Shown: piece by piece, positions 54,396-63,988 of the stretch
How positions within the stretch are numbered: the stretch's first letter is position 1
Layout: each line of letters opens with the position of its first letter
Origin: Deferribacter desulfuricans SSM1
GTDB lineage: Bacteria; Chrysiogenota; Deferribacteres; Deferribacterales; Deferribacteraceae
DNA: 64,000 nt
Reading direction: 5' to 3'
Assembly (NCBI RefSeq): GCF_000010985.1
Contig: NC_013940.1
Location: 124,001-188,000, forward strand
Notes under the pieces: model-generated
Databases searched by the model: none
Told to the model about the DNA's origin: nothing
The model's input: only the letters and a program-made list of their open reading frames with translations
Program-made: the position numbers and the translations under genes

Positions 54396-54686
54396 TTATA
54401 CATGATGAGGATTTTCAGCTACTTTCAAAGCTGCCTTTTTAATAACTTTTAAGATTTCCTCATCACTAATTTTTTTAATAGCAGGAGTAGGATCTTCTGA
54501 TACTTGATAATGTGGCGGAATAGAATTTAATGTAATGGCAACCACATCCAATACACAATCTCTACAAGTACAAAATTCAGAATGATATTCGTAAAATACA
54601 GTTATTAAATTCCATACTCTTTTTTCATTAACATTTTGAAGAAGTTCAATATCATGAATATTGATTTTAGGCATTTTTTCCTCCAT
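54396..54686 (-). CDS. ComFB-family protein
   Basis: 96 aa. The ComFB layout is clear: NVNEKRVWNLITVFYEYH, FCTCRDCVLDVVAITLN, SIPPHYQVS. In this family the C-x-C-x-x-C site binds zinc, and members are reported to bind cyclic dinucleotides. Here the Cys are CTCRDC. A diguanylate cyclase lies 9 kb away, so a c-di-GMP effector role is plausible but not shown. Confidence 0.82.
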   Translation of the reverse strand: MEEKMPKINIHDIELLQNVNEKRVWNLITVFYEYHSEFCTCRDCVLDVVAITLNSIPPHYQVSEDPTPAIKKISDEEILKVIKKAALKVAENPHHV

Positions 54687-54868
54687 ATTTTATTTTAATT
54701 ATGCTGTTTTTATTTTATTCTTTTTTATATTTTATATGTTTTACAATTTTTATTAAGTTCTTTGTTTCATTAAATTATAATATTATATATCAAATAAAAT
54801 ATTTTTTTTAAAATATTTTTAAGTTAATAATTATATTATTATTTATAAATTATTTTTAAAACATTCAA

Positions 54869-54897
54869 TTGACATTTATATAATATTATATTATAAT
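54869..54897 (+). promoter_or_regulatory. Sigma70 promoter of the RecD-like gene
   Basis: TTGACA at 54869, 17-base spacer, TATAAT at 54892, 58 bases before the ATG. The rest of 54687-54955 is A+T-rich with nothing else seen. Confidence 0.8.
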
Positions 54898-56073
54898 AAA
54901 TTATAAAATTTAATAATTAAATACTATAATTAAAAAATTTGAGGATATAAGTTAAATGGAACTATTTATTACTATTGAACGGCTTATATTTAAAGATAAA
55001 AATTTTTTCATATTAAAAACAAACCAAGGAATTGCTAAAGGACATATTTATGATTTAGAATTAGAAGATGTTTCTCCTGAATATATAGTAGGATTAAAAT
55101 ATAGATTAGAAGGTGAATGGAAAAATGATAAATATGGTAGATTTTTTTCTTTTACTTACGCAGAAATGCTAACTGAGTATAGATTATTTTTATTTCTATC
55201 AAAAATTGCTAAAATAGGAGAAAAAGTAACTTTAAATTTAATTGAGTATTTTGGAAATGATTTAGAATACATAATAGAAAATCAACCTGAAAGATTAGTA
55301 GAAGTTAAAGGTATAGGTGAAAAACGGGCTAAAAAAATAGTAAGTAATTGGTATAAATATGGATGCTTACGCCAATTAGCAAAATTTCTAGCACCGTTTA
55401 ATATTAGTCATAACTATATAGTAAAGATTTATAACCGATTTGGTGAAAAGTCACTAGAAATTATAAAATCAAATCCTTACTGTTTAACAGAAATCAATGG
55501 TATTGGTTTTAAAACAACTGATAAATTAGCACTGTCTTTAGGTATTGATCCTAACGATCCAAAAAGAATAATAGCTTGTACTGAATACGTTTTACAAATT
55601 GAAGGTAATAACAATGGACACTGTTATTTATCATTAGATATCTTAAAAGAAAAAATAATCGATACGTTAGATATCCATGATTTTGATACCAACATACTAT
55701 TAACCAATTCAAATTTTATTGTTTGCAATTATAGTAGCGATACTCTTATAGGATTTAAGAATTTGTATGATAAAGAAAAGTATATTTATAGATATTTAAC
55801 TTTAAATAATGAAACAAATTATTTATTTTCTCCCGACAAAGTGAAAGAATTTTTAGATGAATATCAAACTGAAAATAATATCACATTTTCAGATGATCAG
55901 ATAAAAGCTATATATGAAGCAAATAAATCGAAGATTTTTGCATTAACCGGTTATGCTGGAACAGGTAAAAGTTCTGTTACAAAAGCTATATTACAATTAC
56001 TTGCTATCAAATTAGGAAGAAGTAATATTGTAGGATGTTCTTTATCCCTCCACCACCCACAAGACACATTCTT

Positions 56074-56499
56074 TTAGGTAGGTGATGTAGTGGGTGTCTT
56101 CTGGGTTTCAATATATTGTTTGATAACCTCAAGCGGAGCTCCACCACAGGAACCTGCAAAATAGCTTGGAGACCATAAAGCGTTTTTCCAGTAATACTGC
56201 CTTAATTCAGGATGGATTTGTTTTAGCTTTCTGGAAGAAACACCTTTTAGCGAATTTACCAGTTTTGAGACTGCCACCTTTGGCGGATAGTTTACAAGCA
56301 AATGGACATGGTCGCTTTCTCCATTTAATTCTATCAGTTCTGCCTCAAAATCTTGACAGACTTTGGCGAAGATTTCCTTTAAGGTTTCTAAGTGTTTCTT
56401 TTGAAATACGCTCTTTCTGTATTTAGTTACAAAGACCAAATGCACATGCAGAAGAAAAACACAATGCCTACCAGTTCTAATTTTACTTGACTTTTCCAT
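56074..56499 (-). CDS. tnpA: Y1 transposase TnpA (copy 5)
   Basis: Protein identical to that at 2010-2435. Confidence 0.95.
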   Translation of the reverse strand: MEKSSKIRTGRHCVFLLHVHLVFVTKYRKSVFQKKHLETLKEIFAKVCQDFEAELIELNGESDHVHLLVNYPPKVAVSKLVNSLKGVSSRKLKQIHPELRQYYWKNALWSPSYFAGSCGGAPLEVIKQYIETQKTPTTSPT

Positions 56500-56521
56500 A
56501 GACCAATACTATAATATAACA

Positions 56522-57853
56522 ATGATTACATGTCAAGCCTTTAAATTTAAACTCAAGACCAATGAAGAGTTAGAAAACAAGTTCGCCCAATTTGCCGGCT
56601 CTTGTAGGTTTGTATGGAATAAAGCTATTGCTTTAATAAAACAAAAGCTTGATATAAAAAAGGTAGATAAAATCATCAATATCCACTTGCCACAATATTA
56701 CAAAAATACTGCTACTATACCTACCTATAACGAAATGGCGGGAATGCTTAAATTATGGAAACAATCCGAAGAATACGCTTTCTTAAAAGAAGCACATTCT
56801 CAAATTCTACAACAAACCTTAAAGGATTTATACAAAGCCATAGACAGTGCTTTTACCAAAGGCAATGGTATATCTTTTCCAGACTTCAGGAAGAAAGGTA
56901 AATCGCCAGACAGCTTTAGATATCCTCAAGGCTTTAAGATAAATAACAATAGAATATTTTTACCTAAAATAGGATGGGTTAGGTTTTATAAATCAAGAAA
57001 CATAGTTGGCAAACCAAAGAATGTAACAGTTAAAAGATACGCCGATGGCTGGTATATAAGCGTAGTTACCGAAAAAGACACATCAATTAAAGAAAATCTA
57101 TCCAACCCCGTGGGTATAGATGTAGGTGTAAAAAAGATAATCACACTATCCAACGGTTGTTACTTCGAGCCTCTTGATTTAAGTAAATATGAGAAAAAAC
57201 TAATCAAACTCCAAAGGCAACTCTCGAGAAAACAACACCCTACCAAAAAAGGAGATAAGACACCGTTTTCTAATAATTACAAAAAACACCAAAGAAAAAT
57301 AGCAAAGATGTGGCTTAAGATAGCAAATGTGAGAAACGATTACCTACATAAAATAACAACAGCCATAGCCAAAAAACACGGCTTTGTGGCTGTAGAGAAT
57401 TTAAAGGTTAAGAACCTAACCAAATCTGCAAAAGGCACAAAAGACAGCCCCGGACGTAATGTAAAAGCTAAATCAGGCTTAAACAGAAGCATTCTTTCTC
57501 GAGCGTGGGGTAGGTTCTTTGAACTGCTTGAGTATAAACTCCAGAGAAATGGGGGGAAACTGGTTAGAGTTGACGCTAAAAACACCTCTATAACCTGTCC
57601 TCTATGTGATTACACTAATAAGGAAAACCGCAAAAACCAAGCGGTATTTGTATGCAAAAAGTGTGGTTTTACGTCTAATGCTGATTTGGTAGGTGCGATA
57701 AATGTTTTAATGAGAGCGATGAGGAAGGAAAACCTTATAACCCTACCGCAGGGCTTGCGGGAAGTCACGCCTGTGGAGTATGCCAGAGAGTATACGCTGA
57801 AGCAGGAACCAGCGGGAAACCGTGAGGGATTACCGCTTCCATCGATAGCGTAG
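56522..57853 (+). CDS. tnpB: TnpB RNA-guided nuclease (copy 5)
   Basis: Protein identical to that at 2458-3789. Its guide would match the helicase gene next to motif Ia. Confidence 0.95.
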   Translation: MITCQAFKFKLKTNEELENKFAQFAGSCRFVWNKAIALIKQKLDIKKVDKIINIHLPQYYKNTATIPTYNEMAGMLKLWKQSEEYAFLKEAHSQILQQTLKDLYKAIDSAFTKGNGISFPDFRKKGKSPDSFRYPQGFKINNNRIFLPKIGWVRFYKSRNIVGKPKNVTVKRYADGWYISVVTEKDTSIKENLSNPVGIDVGVKKIITLSNGCYFEPLDLSKYEKKLIKLQRQLSRKQHPTKKGDKTPFSNNYKKHQRKIAKMWLKIANVRNDYLHKITTAIAKKHGFVAVENLKVKNLTKSAKGTKDSPGRNVKAKSGLNRSILSRAWGRFFELLEYKLQRNGGKLVRVDAKNTSITCPLCDYTNKENRKNQAVFVCKKCGFTSNADLVGAINVLMRAMRKENLITLPQGLREVTPVEYAREYTLKQEPAGNREGLPLPSIA

Positions 57854-59214
57854 ATGGGAATCCTCTTCCTTTAGGGAGAGGAGGAAGTCAACCGGTATAG
57901 CAGCCAGACGATTAAATCAAGTTTCAGGGTTTCCTACTTTTACTATACACTCTTTACTAGGTTTTAATGGTGACTATTTTAGTTATAATGAGACAAACAC
58001 TCTTGATTATGACGTAGTTGTTTTAGACGAAGCAGGAATGGTTAATATTCACTTATTTTATGCTCTTTTAAGAGCTTTAAAACCAACAACAAGATTAATT
58101 ATTATAGGAGATGATGCACAATTACCACCTATTGGCGCAGGGTTTATTTTTTCAGATATTATTTCCAAACAAATCGTTCCTACAGTCAGATTAAGTAAAG
58201 TATTTAGACAATCTAAGGATAGTGTCATTAACATTTTTGCAAAACAGATACGTAGAGGTATTATACCTAAAAATTGTACGAATAGATTTAGAGACTGGTT
58301 TTATATATCATGTAGCAAAAAACAATTTAAAAACCCTTATAATATATTAAATAATAAAAATAATAATTCAAAAAGACCTCAAGATTCAGTTAACGAAAAG
58401 ATATTAAATATTTTACGTAAATTATCTATTTCTGCTAAAGATCAAATACAGGATATTTTATTAGATTTTCAGATTTTAGTACCACAAAGAAGTGGATTAC
58501 TAGGATATGATAATTTAAACAATGAAATCCAAAAAATCTTTAATAATCCTGATAATATAGACGAAAATAATAAAATTTATAAGAGCAACCGATGGTTTTG
58601 TATCAACGATAAAATAATCCATTTAGAAAATAGAGATATGAAATGTATAAAATATTTCAAAGACTATGACCAACTTACTACAGCTTTTATAAATAATAAT
58701 AATAATACAATTTATACTAATGAATTATATGAACAAAGTAATTCACCATTTTATCATAAACGTATTTATAACGGTACATTAGGAGTAATAAAACATATCG
58801 ATTTGGAAAATGATATGATAATTGCACAAATGATTACTGGAGATTATGTAATATATGATCCTATTGAAGCTAAGGATATTTTTGATTTAGCGTATGTTTT
58901 AACTGTACATAAAGCTCAAGGTTCTGAATTTAAAAATGTAGTTATTCCTTTTTCTTTAAGCAATTTTATTATGCTTAACAATCAATGGTTTTATACAGCA
59001 ATTACAAGAGCAAAATATCAGATTATTATAATTGCAGAAGATAATGCTTTTAAAATGGCGTGTAAAAACACTGAAACTAAAAAGAGAAACACCTGGTTAA
59101 AACTATTTGATTCTGTTACCAATAAACGATTAGAAACATATTATGAAAATATTGATTTTAAATTACAAAAAAGTTAGTAAAAAAATTATATTTTGTAATT
59201 TTATTTATAAAAAT

Positions 59215-59340
59215 TTATTTCATACATGAGCGTGCAAAATTGAACAATAATAATACTTGTTCTTCGTTTGTAAACTTTCCATCATTTAATATAATATTAT
59301 ATGTAGCTAATAAATTAGATGATTTATTTTTTAAAATCAT
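59215..59340 (-). CDS. Small ORF or 3' gene fragment, 41 aa
   Basis: Reads MILKNKSSNLLATYNIILNDGKFTNEEQ and ends RSCMK. Upstream in the same frame are only six codons after a TAG, with no ribosome site. Its well-formed helix-turn pattern suggests the end of a lost gene. The remaining gap to 59546 is A+T-rich with nothing else seen. Confidence 0.35.
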   Translation of the reverse strand: MILKNKSSNLLATYNIILNDGKFTNEEQVLLLFNFARSCMK

Positions 59341-59546
59341 TATAGCATTTACATCACGCTAATATAACACAAAAAAATAATTTTCAAAAATTATTAAAAC
59401 CCATTCTATTAATTCTAAAATAATCATTTCTTCAAATTTTAAAAACTCTTTAAAAATTGTAATAAAAACATTTTATAAAAGAATTAATTCATAAAAATAA
59501 AAATTTAATTTTAAAAATTTTAAAATTTTTTGTTATATTACTATAT

Positions 59547-60122
59547 ATGAAATTAAATAAATTAACTAATTCACTAAAAAATAGAATTAAAAAAAACAAT
59601 AATAAAAACCAACAAAATAATATTATCTCTAATATTAATTTAGATAATATTAATATAAGTATAATTCTAAAAAAAGTAGATTATTATAATAATTTGTTTT
59701 TACTTTCTGGAAAGATTTACACTAAAATTAATGAAAACAAAACTTACCATTATGGTAAATATTATAGATATTATGATTTAAACTCTTTTAAACTCATAAG
59801 CACTAACATAGATTTTTATTATAAAAAATATCATAAGACTATAAAAAAACAAATTTATCATTTATTGGACACAGAACCCAGAATTCAACACAAATTTATT
59901 AAATTTCTGAATACTTTCAAAAAATTATTACCTGAATTAGAACAAAGATGGATCGGTTTTGCTACCGAAATATATAATAAAAAACTAAATAATAAGAATG
60001 AACAGATAGATTTAAAAAAACTTGGTATTATTTTTAATTTACATATTGATGAAAAAAGCTTACTAAAACAAGCTAAAGAACACGAAAATAATAATACTAA
60101 TAACTTAGAATTCGGTATATAA
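59547..60122 (+). CDS. Unknown basic protein, 191 aa
   Basis: Very Lys/Asn/Tyr-rich. An N-terminal basic linker (about 35 residues), then a strand region (SGKIYTKINENKTYHYGKYY) and helices (LLPELEQRWIGFATEIY). No motif recognised and no Shine-Dalgarno. A bidirectional terminator follows at 60209. Confidence 0.55.
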   Translation: MKLNKLTNSLKNRIKKNNNKNQQNNIISNINLDNINISIILKKVDYYNNLFLLSGKIYTKINENKTYHYGKYYRYYDLNSFKLISTNIDFYYKKYHKTIKKQIYHLLDTEPRIQHKFIKFLNTFKKLLPELEQRWIGFATEIYNKKLNNKNEQIDLKKLGIIFNLHIDEKSLLKQAKEHENNNTNNLEFGI

Positions 60123-60208
60123 AACGTATTTATTTAATTAAATTTTTAATTAATATACTGTATTTTTAATATAAAATTTATATAATTTATTGATTTTAAT
60201 AATAAAAA

Positions 60209-60230
60209 AGGGGAGTTGTCTAACTCCCCT
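60209..60230. terminator. Bidirectional intrinsic terminator
   Basis: 9-bp stem AGGGGAGTT / AACTCCCCT with a GTCT loop. T runs lie on both sides: stronger on the minus strand (after the subtilase gene), weaker on the plus strand. Confidence 0.85.
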
Positions 60231-60259
60231 ACCCTCTTTTTATAATTCTTATAAATTAA

Positions 60260-63073
60260 TTAGTTCTTTTTTAATTCTTTTCTTCGCCTAATCATGTATA
60301 AAACAATTAATATAATCATAATATCAACATGAGCAAGAAACTGAATTTTCTGATGCTCTTTACTGTACTGAATTATTGAACAACCACCACCACCACCGCC
60401 GCCACCACCATCACCACTACCACTATTATTATTTGAAGTTGTAGTATTTGATGTGGTAGTGTTATCAGGAGAAGTAGTAATTTGAGTAATACCATTGTAA
60501 TTTAAAGCATACTGTATTTTAATTTCAGGTTTATTGTACGAATTGGTATATAACATATAAGTAGCTGAACTACTATTATCCAAATTTGTACAACCTGAAT
60601 TTTGGTAATTATATTGGATGCGTAAATCATATTGTGTATTATTTAATGATGTTAAATCCCAATCTATGCAGTTATTAGGATCAGAATCACCACCTAATAC
60701 AGCAAATTGATTCTTTTCATTTTCACTTGTAAAATTAATAATTAAATGATTCTCACTATTATTTTCATCTGAAAATACCATAGGAATAAAATCAGGAATA
60801 GGATCTATTGAATTACTATTAAAGTAATCTAAAGAGGTATTATCATATTGTATATCACTTGGATCTGCTGAATTAACTGATAATTGTACAGATATATTAT
60901 TATTAACTAATGAATTAACATCATAATATTGTCCTAATTTTTGAACATAAACACCGTTATAAGTATTAGAAATACTGCTTGGCGCTATATTGTTATAATA
61001 AAATGTAAAATTACTATCAGTTACTTTAATCCCATTGGCTACATTGTTTATACCTGCATTAGTATCTTGTCTATTATTAAACTGGAATATAGCATACGTA
61101 TCTTCTGCATCTACATATATATTATTAGTAGCAGTAGTAATATCTGGATAAGTTACATTATCACTAGCAAATGTAAAAAAAGTAATATCACCTAGTAAAT
61201 CAAAATAACCTTTATCTGAAAATAACAAATTTAGATTTAATTTGTTAGTATTTGTATCTAACAAACCAATAAGCTGTAATAAAGTAACTGAATTATTACA
61301 TTTATCAACATTATCATAAAAAGAAATCACACCATTAGAAAAAAGTGCATAATAAGTATATTTATTTCCTAAGACATTTAATATACCAGAAGGAGAAGTT
61401 AGAAAATAACAACCAGTACCTGGTTGTAAGCCACTAGTTAATTGAGATAAAACAACACCTGTAGTTGCATTAGTATTTAATTTATAAATTGGTGTAAACA
61501 CTTCAAAATTATTTAGTTTAATTGTATCACTACCATTTAAACCAGTAATATCCACAATATAACCACCTAAAGTATCAGTATCGGCAGTTACTGTAAATGT
61601 AGGTGATTGATTTATTGCACTGTAACTTGTAATAGGTAAACTGTTTTCACAATTATAATTATGAACAAAATATACTACATTATCAAAACCCCTTATAACA
61701 TAATCATCTATAACTAATCTATTAGCTGTTTGTGAATTACAATTACTAATACCACCTGTTAAAGCATTATAATATTGAACAATACCACTAGTTTTACTTA
61801 TTTCTCTTAAAGCTGGAACTTCCTTAACTGTAGAAAGTACCAAAGATTTAATCTGTTTATAATCATAAGTAGGATATTTTTCCTTTATTGCAGCTGCTAA
61901 AGCAACAACAATCGGTGTGGCAAATGATGTACCAGAACCCAATACATAACTCGAATTATCCAAATTTGATGGGCCAACTATATCTTCTCCAGGCGCAAAT
62001 ACCGATACAGTATATTTTCCATAATTTGAAAAACTTGATTTTTCACCCTTAAGATTAACTGAACCTACTGTAATTACATTATCATAATATCTACTGTAAG
62101 AAGCAGGGCTATATAATGTTTTATCTATATCAACATTATCATTCCCAGCAGCTACTATAGCCAATATACCATTATCTCTTAAAGCTTTAATATAATCATT
62201 TGAAGTTTGCGATAAACCCTGGCCACCAAAAGACATATTTACTGCTATTATATTATAACCACGGTTTTTCATAGCAATAATATAGTCAACACAGGTTAAT
62301 ACATCTGATTCTTGTAAATCTCCAAAAACTGATGATTGTTTTTCTACATCACAATTTAATATTTTAGCTTTTGATAATCCTGCCATACCAATTAAATTAT
62401 TAATATTTGCAGCAATAATACCATTAATAATAGTTCCATGCCCTGTTTCATCTACTAATGTATTATTATCAACTAATGACAAATTAATTCCATGTATATC
62501 ATCTGTATAACCATTGCCATCATCATCTAATCCATTACCTGGTATTTCTTCATTGTTGGACCATAATATCCCCTGTAAATCTTCATGGTTTACATTTACT
62601 CCAGAATCAATAACTGCAACAATTACATCATTGTTGTTAACCAGATTTTCACCATAAACATTTTCTAAACCTTGAACAGCCCCAATCATATCAAAATATG
62701 CCTTTTGATAAGTATTAAAATAACTATCATTTATGATTAATGAATTAAATTTATAACGAATATCTTTTTCTGCATAAATTACATCAGAGCGATTTCTTAA
62801 TAGATTTAGCACTTTATCCACATATTTTTTAGGGGTTAAAATTATTTCAAAATTACCTACATTTTCTATTTTTTTAAAAAGTATGGAATTATATAAGTTT
62901 TCAGGTGAAGGCTCCTGACCTACTACAATTTCTGTTGGCAAATTTAAAGTTGCATCGTCTACCAACTTAACAATCAATCTTTCTTTTAATTCTTCTGCAT
63001 AACTATAATTACTAATAAACATAATTAAGAAACAAACTAAAACCATTAAAAAAGTAGTAAAAAATCTCTTCAT
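60260..63073 (-). CDS. Secreted subtilisin-like (S8) serine protease with a Gly-rich C-terminal anchor
   Basis: 937 aa. Signal peptide (MKRFFTTFLMVLVCF..., cleavage near YSYA), propeptide-like region to about 110, then the S8 catalytic domain with Asp156 (VIDSGVN), His212 (GHGT), oxyanion Asn311 (AAGND) and Ser383 (GTSFATP). A 450-residue Ser/Thr/Asn-rich beta region follows. The end is a sorting-signal shape: Gly-rich run plus Cys (GGGGGCS), one TM helix and RRRKELKK, like the GlyGly/JDVT/MYXO-CTERM group. Expected at the cell surface or released after processing. It has its own promoter (63114-63142) and terminator (60209). Confidence 0.9.
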   Translation of the reverse strand: MKRFFTTFLMVLVCFLIMFISNYSYAEELKERLIVKLVDDATLNLPTEIVVGQEPSPENLYNSILFKKIENVGNFEIILTPKKYVDKVLNLLRNRSDVIYAEKDIRYKFNSLIINDSYFNTYQKAYFDMIGAVQGLENVYGENLVNNNDVIVAVIDSGVNVNHEDLQGILWSNNEEIPGNGLDDDGNGYTDDIHGINLSLVDNNTLVDETGHGTIINGIIAANINNLIGMAGLSKAKILNCDVEKQSSVFGDLQESDVLTCVDYIIAMKNRGYNIIAVNMSFGGQGLSQTSNDYIKALRDNGILAIVAAGNDNVDIDKTLYSPASYSRYYDNVITVGSVNLKGEKSSFSNYGKYTVSVFAPGEDIVGPSNLDNSSYVLGSGTSFATPIVVALAAAIKEKYPTYDYKQIKSLVLSTVKEVPALREISKTSGIVQYYNALTGGISNCNSQTANRLVIDDYVIRGFDNVVYFVHNYNCENSLPITSYSAINQSPTFTVTADTDTLGGYIVDITGLNGSDTIKLNNFEVFTPIYKLNTNATTGVVLSQLTSGLQPGTGCYFLTSPSGILNVLGNKYTYYALFSNGVISFYDNVDKCNNSVTLLQLIGLLDTNTNKLNLNLLFSDKGYFDLLGDITFFTFASDNVTYPDITTATNNIYVDAEDTYAIFQFNNRQDTNAGINNVANGIKVTDSNFTFYYNNIAPSSISNTYNGVYVQKLGQYYDVNSLVNNNISVQLSVNSADPSDIQYDNTSLDYFNSNSIDPIPDFIPMVFSDENNSENHLIINFTSENEKNQFAVLGGDSDPNNCIDWDLTSLNNTQYDLRIQYNYQNSGCTNLDNSSSATYMLYTNSYNKPEIKIQYALNYNGITQITTSPDNTTTSNTTTSNNNSGSGDGGGGGGGGGCSIIQYSKEHQKIQFLAHVDIMIILIVLYMIRRRKELKKN

Positions 63074-63113
63074 AAAACACCTCTCTTATTATTATAATTT
63101 ACTTGATATTTTT

Positions 63114-63142
63114 ATTGTATTGTATTTTAGGTAGTTTGTCAA
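63114..63142 (-). promoter_or_regulatory. Sigma70 promoter of the subtilase
   Basis: Minus strand TTGACA (63142-63137), 17 bases, TACAAT (63119-63114). Confidence 0.7.
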
Positions 63143-63265
63143 CTGGTTATTATTAAAATTAAAAATTATTACTGACATATAAACTATATAACTAAAAATT
63201 TATAATTTGATAACTTAATTGAATAAAATAAAATATTACATAATTAATTTGTTTTATATTATTTT

Positions 63266-63988
63266 TTACATATTATAATTGAAATCTGACGTTATTTTAT
63301 TTTTACCTGTAGCTTTTGATTTATACAAATAATTATCCACTCTTTTTAATAATGTTTCTACATTATCTTCCATTTTAGATTCAGTAACTCCCATACTAGC
63401 TGTTACTTTCAAACTATCTTTTTTTAACTTAAATGAAGTCTTATTTAATTCTTTAAGTATCCTTTCACTAATACTTAATGCTTGTGATATTTTTGTTTCT
63501 GGCAATACAATGATAAACTCTTCACCACCATATCTAAAAATTAAGTCAGAGTTTCTAACACTATTTTTTAATATAGCAGCAAAATTACGTAAAACTGAAT
63601 CTCCAACTAAATGTCCATAATTGTCATTTATTTTTTTAAAATCATCTATATCTAACATGATAACTGATACTGACTCATTATGTTTTTTAAATCTATCTAT
63701 TGCTTTAACAATGTATTTGTCAAAAGTATTCCGATTAAATACATTAGTTAGTGTATCTATTTCAGATTCTCTTTTAATTTGTTCTAATTCCTTTTGTAGT
63801 TGCTCTATAGACTGTACATATTTATCAATATTTACTTGTATTTGAGTTTTATTTAAAGTTAGTTTACTAACCTGTTCTTTTTGCTTATTTTTATTATTTT
63901 TTAATTCTGTTTTTATTAAAATTATCTTTTCTAATAATTTTTTCTTCAATGACTTAAGATCACTTTCAATTAAAGTGTCTTGTTTCAT
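63266..63988 (-). CDS. Diguanylate cyclase (GGDEF), probably incomplete at its N-terminus
   Basis: At least 240 aa. A coiled coil (residues 5-75) precedes a GGDEF domain: DTLTNVFNRNTF, IMLDIDDFKKINDNYGH, the active site GGEEF, and YKSKATGKN. RNSD five residues before GGEEF is an intact inhibitory I-site (RxxD). It makes c-di-GMP from two GTP in the cytoplasm or at the membrane. The ATG at 63988 has no ribosome site and the frame stays open to the window edge, so a sensory N-terminal part probably lies beyond it. Confidence 0.88.
   Translation of the reverse strand: MKQDTLIESDLKSLKKKLLEKIILIKTELKNNKNKQKEQVSKLTLNKTQIQVNIDKYVQSIEQLQKELEQIKRESEIDTLTNVFNRNTFDKYIVKAIDRFKKHNESVSVIMLDIDDFKKINDNYGHLVGDSVLRNFAAILKNSVRNSDLIFRYGGEEFIIVLPETKISQALSISERILKELNKTSFKLKKDSLKVTASMGVTESKMEDNVETLLKRVDNYLYKSKATGKNKITSDFNYNM

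Larger units (their letters stand above)
56046..57891 (+). mobile_element. IS605-type element, copy 5
   Basis: 1846 bp, after TTTAT (56041-56045), co-oriented with the helicase gene. The putative guide begins CCGGTATAGCAG at 57892. This copy gave the cleanest boundary: only a cut after TTTAT restores the helicase frame. Confidence 0.95.
54956..59177 (+). pseudogene. RecD2-like superfamily 1 DNA helicase, interrupted by an IS605-type element
   Basis: Joining 54956-56045 with 57892-59177 gives 791 aa in frame (VGCSL-SGIAARRLNQ). N-terminal OB-like domain, helix-hairpin-helix VKGIGEKRAKKI (117-128) and INGIGFKTTDK, Walker A GYAGTGKSS (332-340). After the insertion: motif II VVLDEAGMVN, GDDAQLPPIGAG, and C-terminal TVHKAQGSEF and YTAITRAKYQ. 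This is the RecD2/viral helicase plan, 5'-3' DNA unwinding in repair or replication. The insertion falls just past Walker A, so neither half is a working helicase. GAGG lies upstream of the ATG. Confidence 0.9.
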
